5,739 nucleotides of DNA, taken from positions 1 to 5,739 of the forward strand of contig CALDOC010000072.1 in the NCBI GenBank assembly GCA_937914675.1, in the 5' to 3' direction. The translations under genes were made by a program, and so were the position numbers. The notes under the pieces were generated by a model. The model had not been told where the DNA came from and did not search any database. It was given only the letters and a program-made list of their open reading frames with translations. The DNA is from an uncultured Sulfurimonas sp. (GTDB lineage: Bacteria > Campylobacterota > Campylobacteria > Campylobacterales > Sulfurimonadaceae). Below are positions 5,236 through 5,739 of this stretch, one piece after another. Numbering within the stretch: position 1 is the stretch's first letter; every line of letters begins with the position of its first letter.

Positions 5236-5739
5236 TGGCTACAAAGTCCATTCAATACAATCAACGCGCCTTTGACGTTAGTTACGAAATAATCAACCCT
5301 TTGGCTAAGGTTGATTTTATCGTTCTTCATGGCTGGGGCAGCAATAAAAACCTCATGAAACAATCGTTTGCTCCTTTTAACGACGATTTTCGTCATATTT
5401 ACATAGATTTGCCAGGTTTTGGAAGTTCAACGTGCGACATGCCGTTGAACACCTCGGACGTGGCGAATATCGTTGCGCTTTTCCTCCAACGAGTCAACTC
5501 TTCCAAAGAGATAATATTGGGTCACTCCTTTGGGGGAAAAGTGGCTCTTTTACTCAAGCCCAAAGTTCTCGTTCTCGTTGCGAGCGCGGGAATTTATCTG
5601 AAAAAATCGTTCAAGGTTAGAGCAAATATAAAAATATTCAAAATGTTAAAAATATTTGGTTTGTCAAAATTTCGCTCTTTGTTTGTCGCGAAGGACGCGA
5701 AAGAGTTGAGCGAACATATGTACCAAACTTTTAAAAACG
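5235..5739 (+). CDS. Alpha/beta hydrolase fold protein, 5' part (cut by window end)
   Basis: An open frame runs from the ATG at 5235 to the right edge without a stop, giving 168 residues of an unfinished protein. LHGWGSN (31-37) is the oxyanion-hole segment that follows strand 3. DLPGFGSS (58-65) is the usual turn after strand 4. GHSFGG (96-101) is the nucleophile elbow with Ser98. VLVLVASAG (111-119) is the following strand. Residues 120-150 (YLKKSFK, ANIKIFKMLKIFG) are strongly basic and partly amphipathic and probably begin the cap or lid. The catalytic Asp and His should lie beyond the window. The substrate cannot be told: relatives are often annotated as meta-cleavage-product hydrolases, which has little support here. 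Its coupling to ddl, and the frequent presence of murF after it in relatives, suggest a link with the cell envelope (inference). Confidence 0.9.
   Translation, partial: MATKSIQYNQRAFDVSYEIINPLAKVDFIVLHGWGSNKNLMKQSFAPFNDDFRHIYIDLPGFGSSTCDMPLNTSDVANIVALFLQRVNSSKEIILGHSFGGKVALLLKPKVLVLVASAGIYLKKSFKVRANIKIFKMLKIFGLSKFRSLFVAKDAKELSEHMYQTFKN

Noticed and set aside
5432..5620. Plus-strand 62-aa open frame within the hydrolase region
   Set aside because: It is out of frame with the continuous hydrolase frame, which carries clear HGWG and GHSFGG motifs across the same stretch.
1..5739. A new mobile, defence or CRISPR-type system
   Set aside because: All sizeable frames are accounted for by housekeeping genes with intact order and spacing; no repeats, integrase, transposase or att-like duplication is seen. 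The tRNA gene could serve as an integration site, but its 3' end is outside the window.

Overview
The window looks like a core chromosomal segment from a free-living Campylobacterota bacterium, with Sulfurimonas or a close relative most likely. This is a judgement from protein style (an IleS beginning MDYKDTLLLP, a Ddl with an NPIPGSM active-site end, an alpha/beta hydrolase directly after ddl), moderate AT-richness and T-rich promoter regions. It is not the result of a database search.

Layout. Positions 1-51 hold the 5' two thirds of a tRNA-Lys(UUU) gene on the minus strand, cut by the window edge. Its promoter (TTGACA, 17 bases, TATAAT) lies at 82-110, and the short pre-tRNA leader can form a small hairpin. 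Next, also on the minus strand, is a CinA-family gene (127-1221). Its C-terminal nicotinamide-nucleotide amidase domain is well conserved, but its N-terminal half has lost the usual MoCF-type motifs. A 98-bp divergent intergenic region (1222-1319) carries back-to-back -10 boxes for the CinA gene and for ileS.

From 1320 to the right edge everything reads on the plus strand and looks like one operon: ileS (isoleucyl-tRNA synthetase), a 35-codon single-membrane-span ORF overlapping the ileS stop, ddl (D-alanine--D-alanine ligase, TTG start), and the first 168 codons of an alpha/beta hydrolase whose start overlaps the ddl stop. No intrinsic terminator is visible between these genes. In relatives the ddl-hydrolase pair is commonly followed by murF, which would lie just outside the window.

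Together the genes are housekeeping: Lys decoding and Ile-tRNA charging for translation, NMN deamidation for pyridine nucleotide recycling, and D-Ala-D-Ala supply for peptidoglycan. I see no mobile element, CRISPR array, phage gene or defence system. The least explained items are the 35-aa membrane peptide, which is in frame with ddl and separated from it by a single in-frame stop, the degenerate N-terminal domain of the CinA protein, and the hydrolase of unknown substrate.
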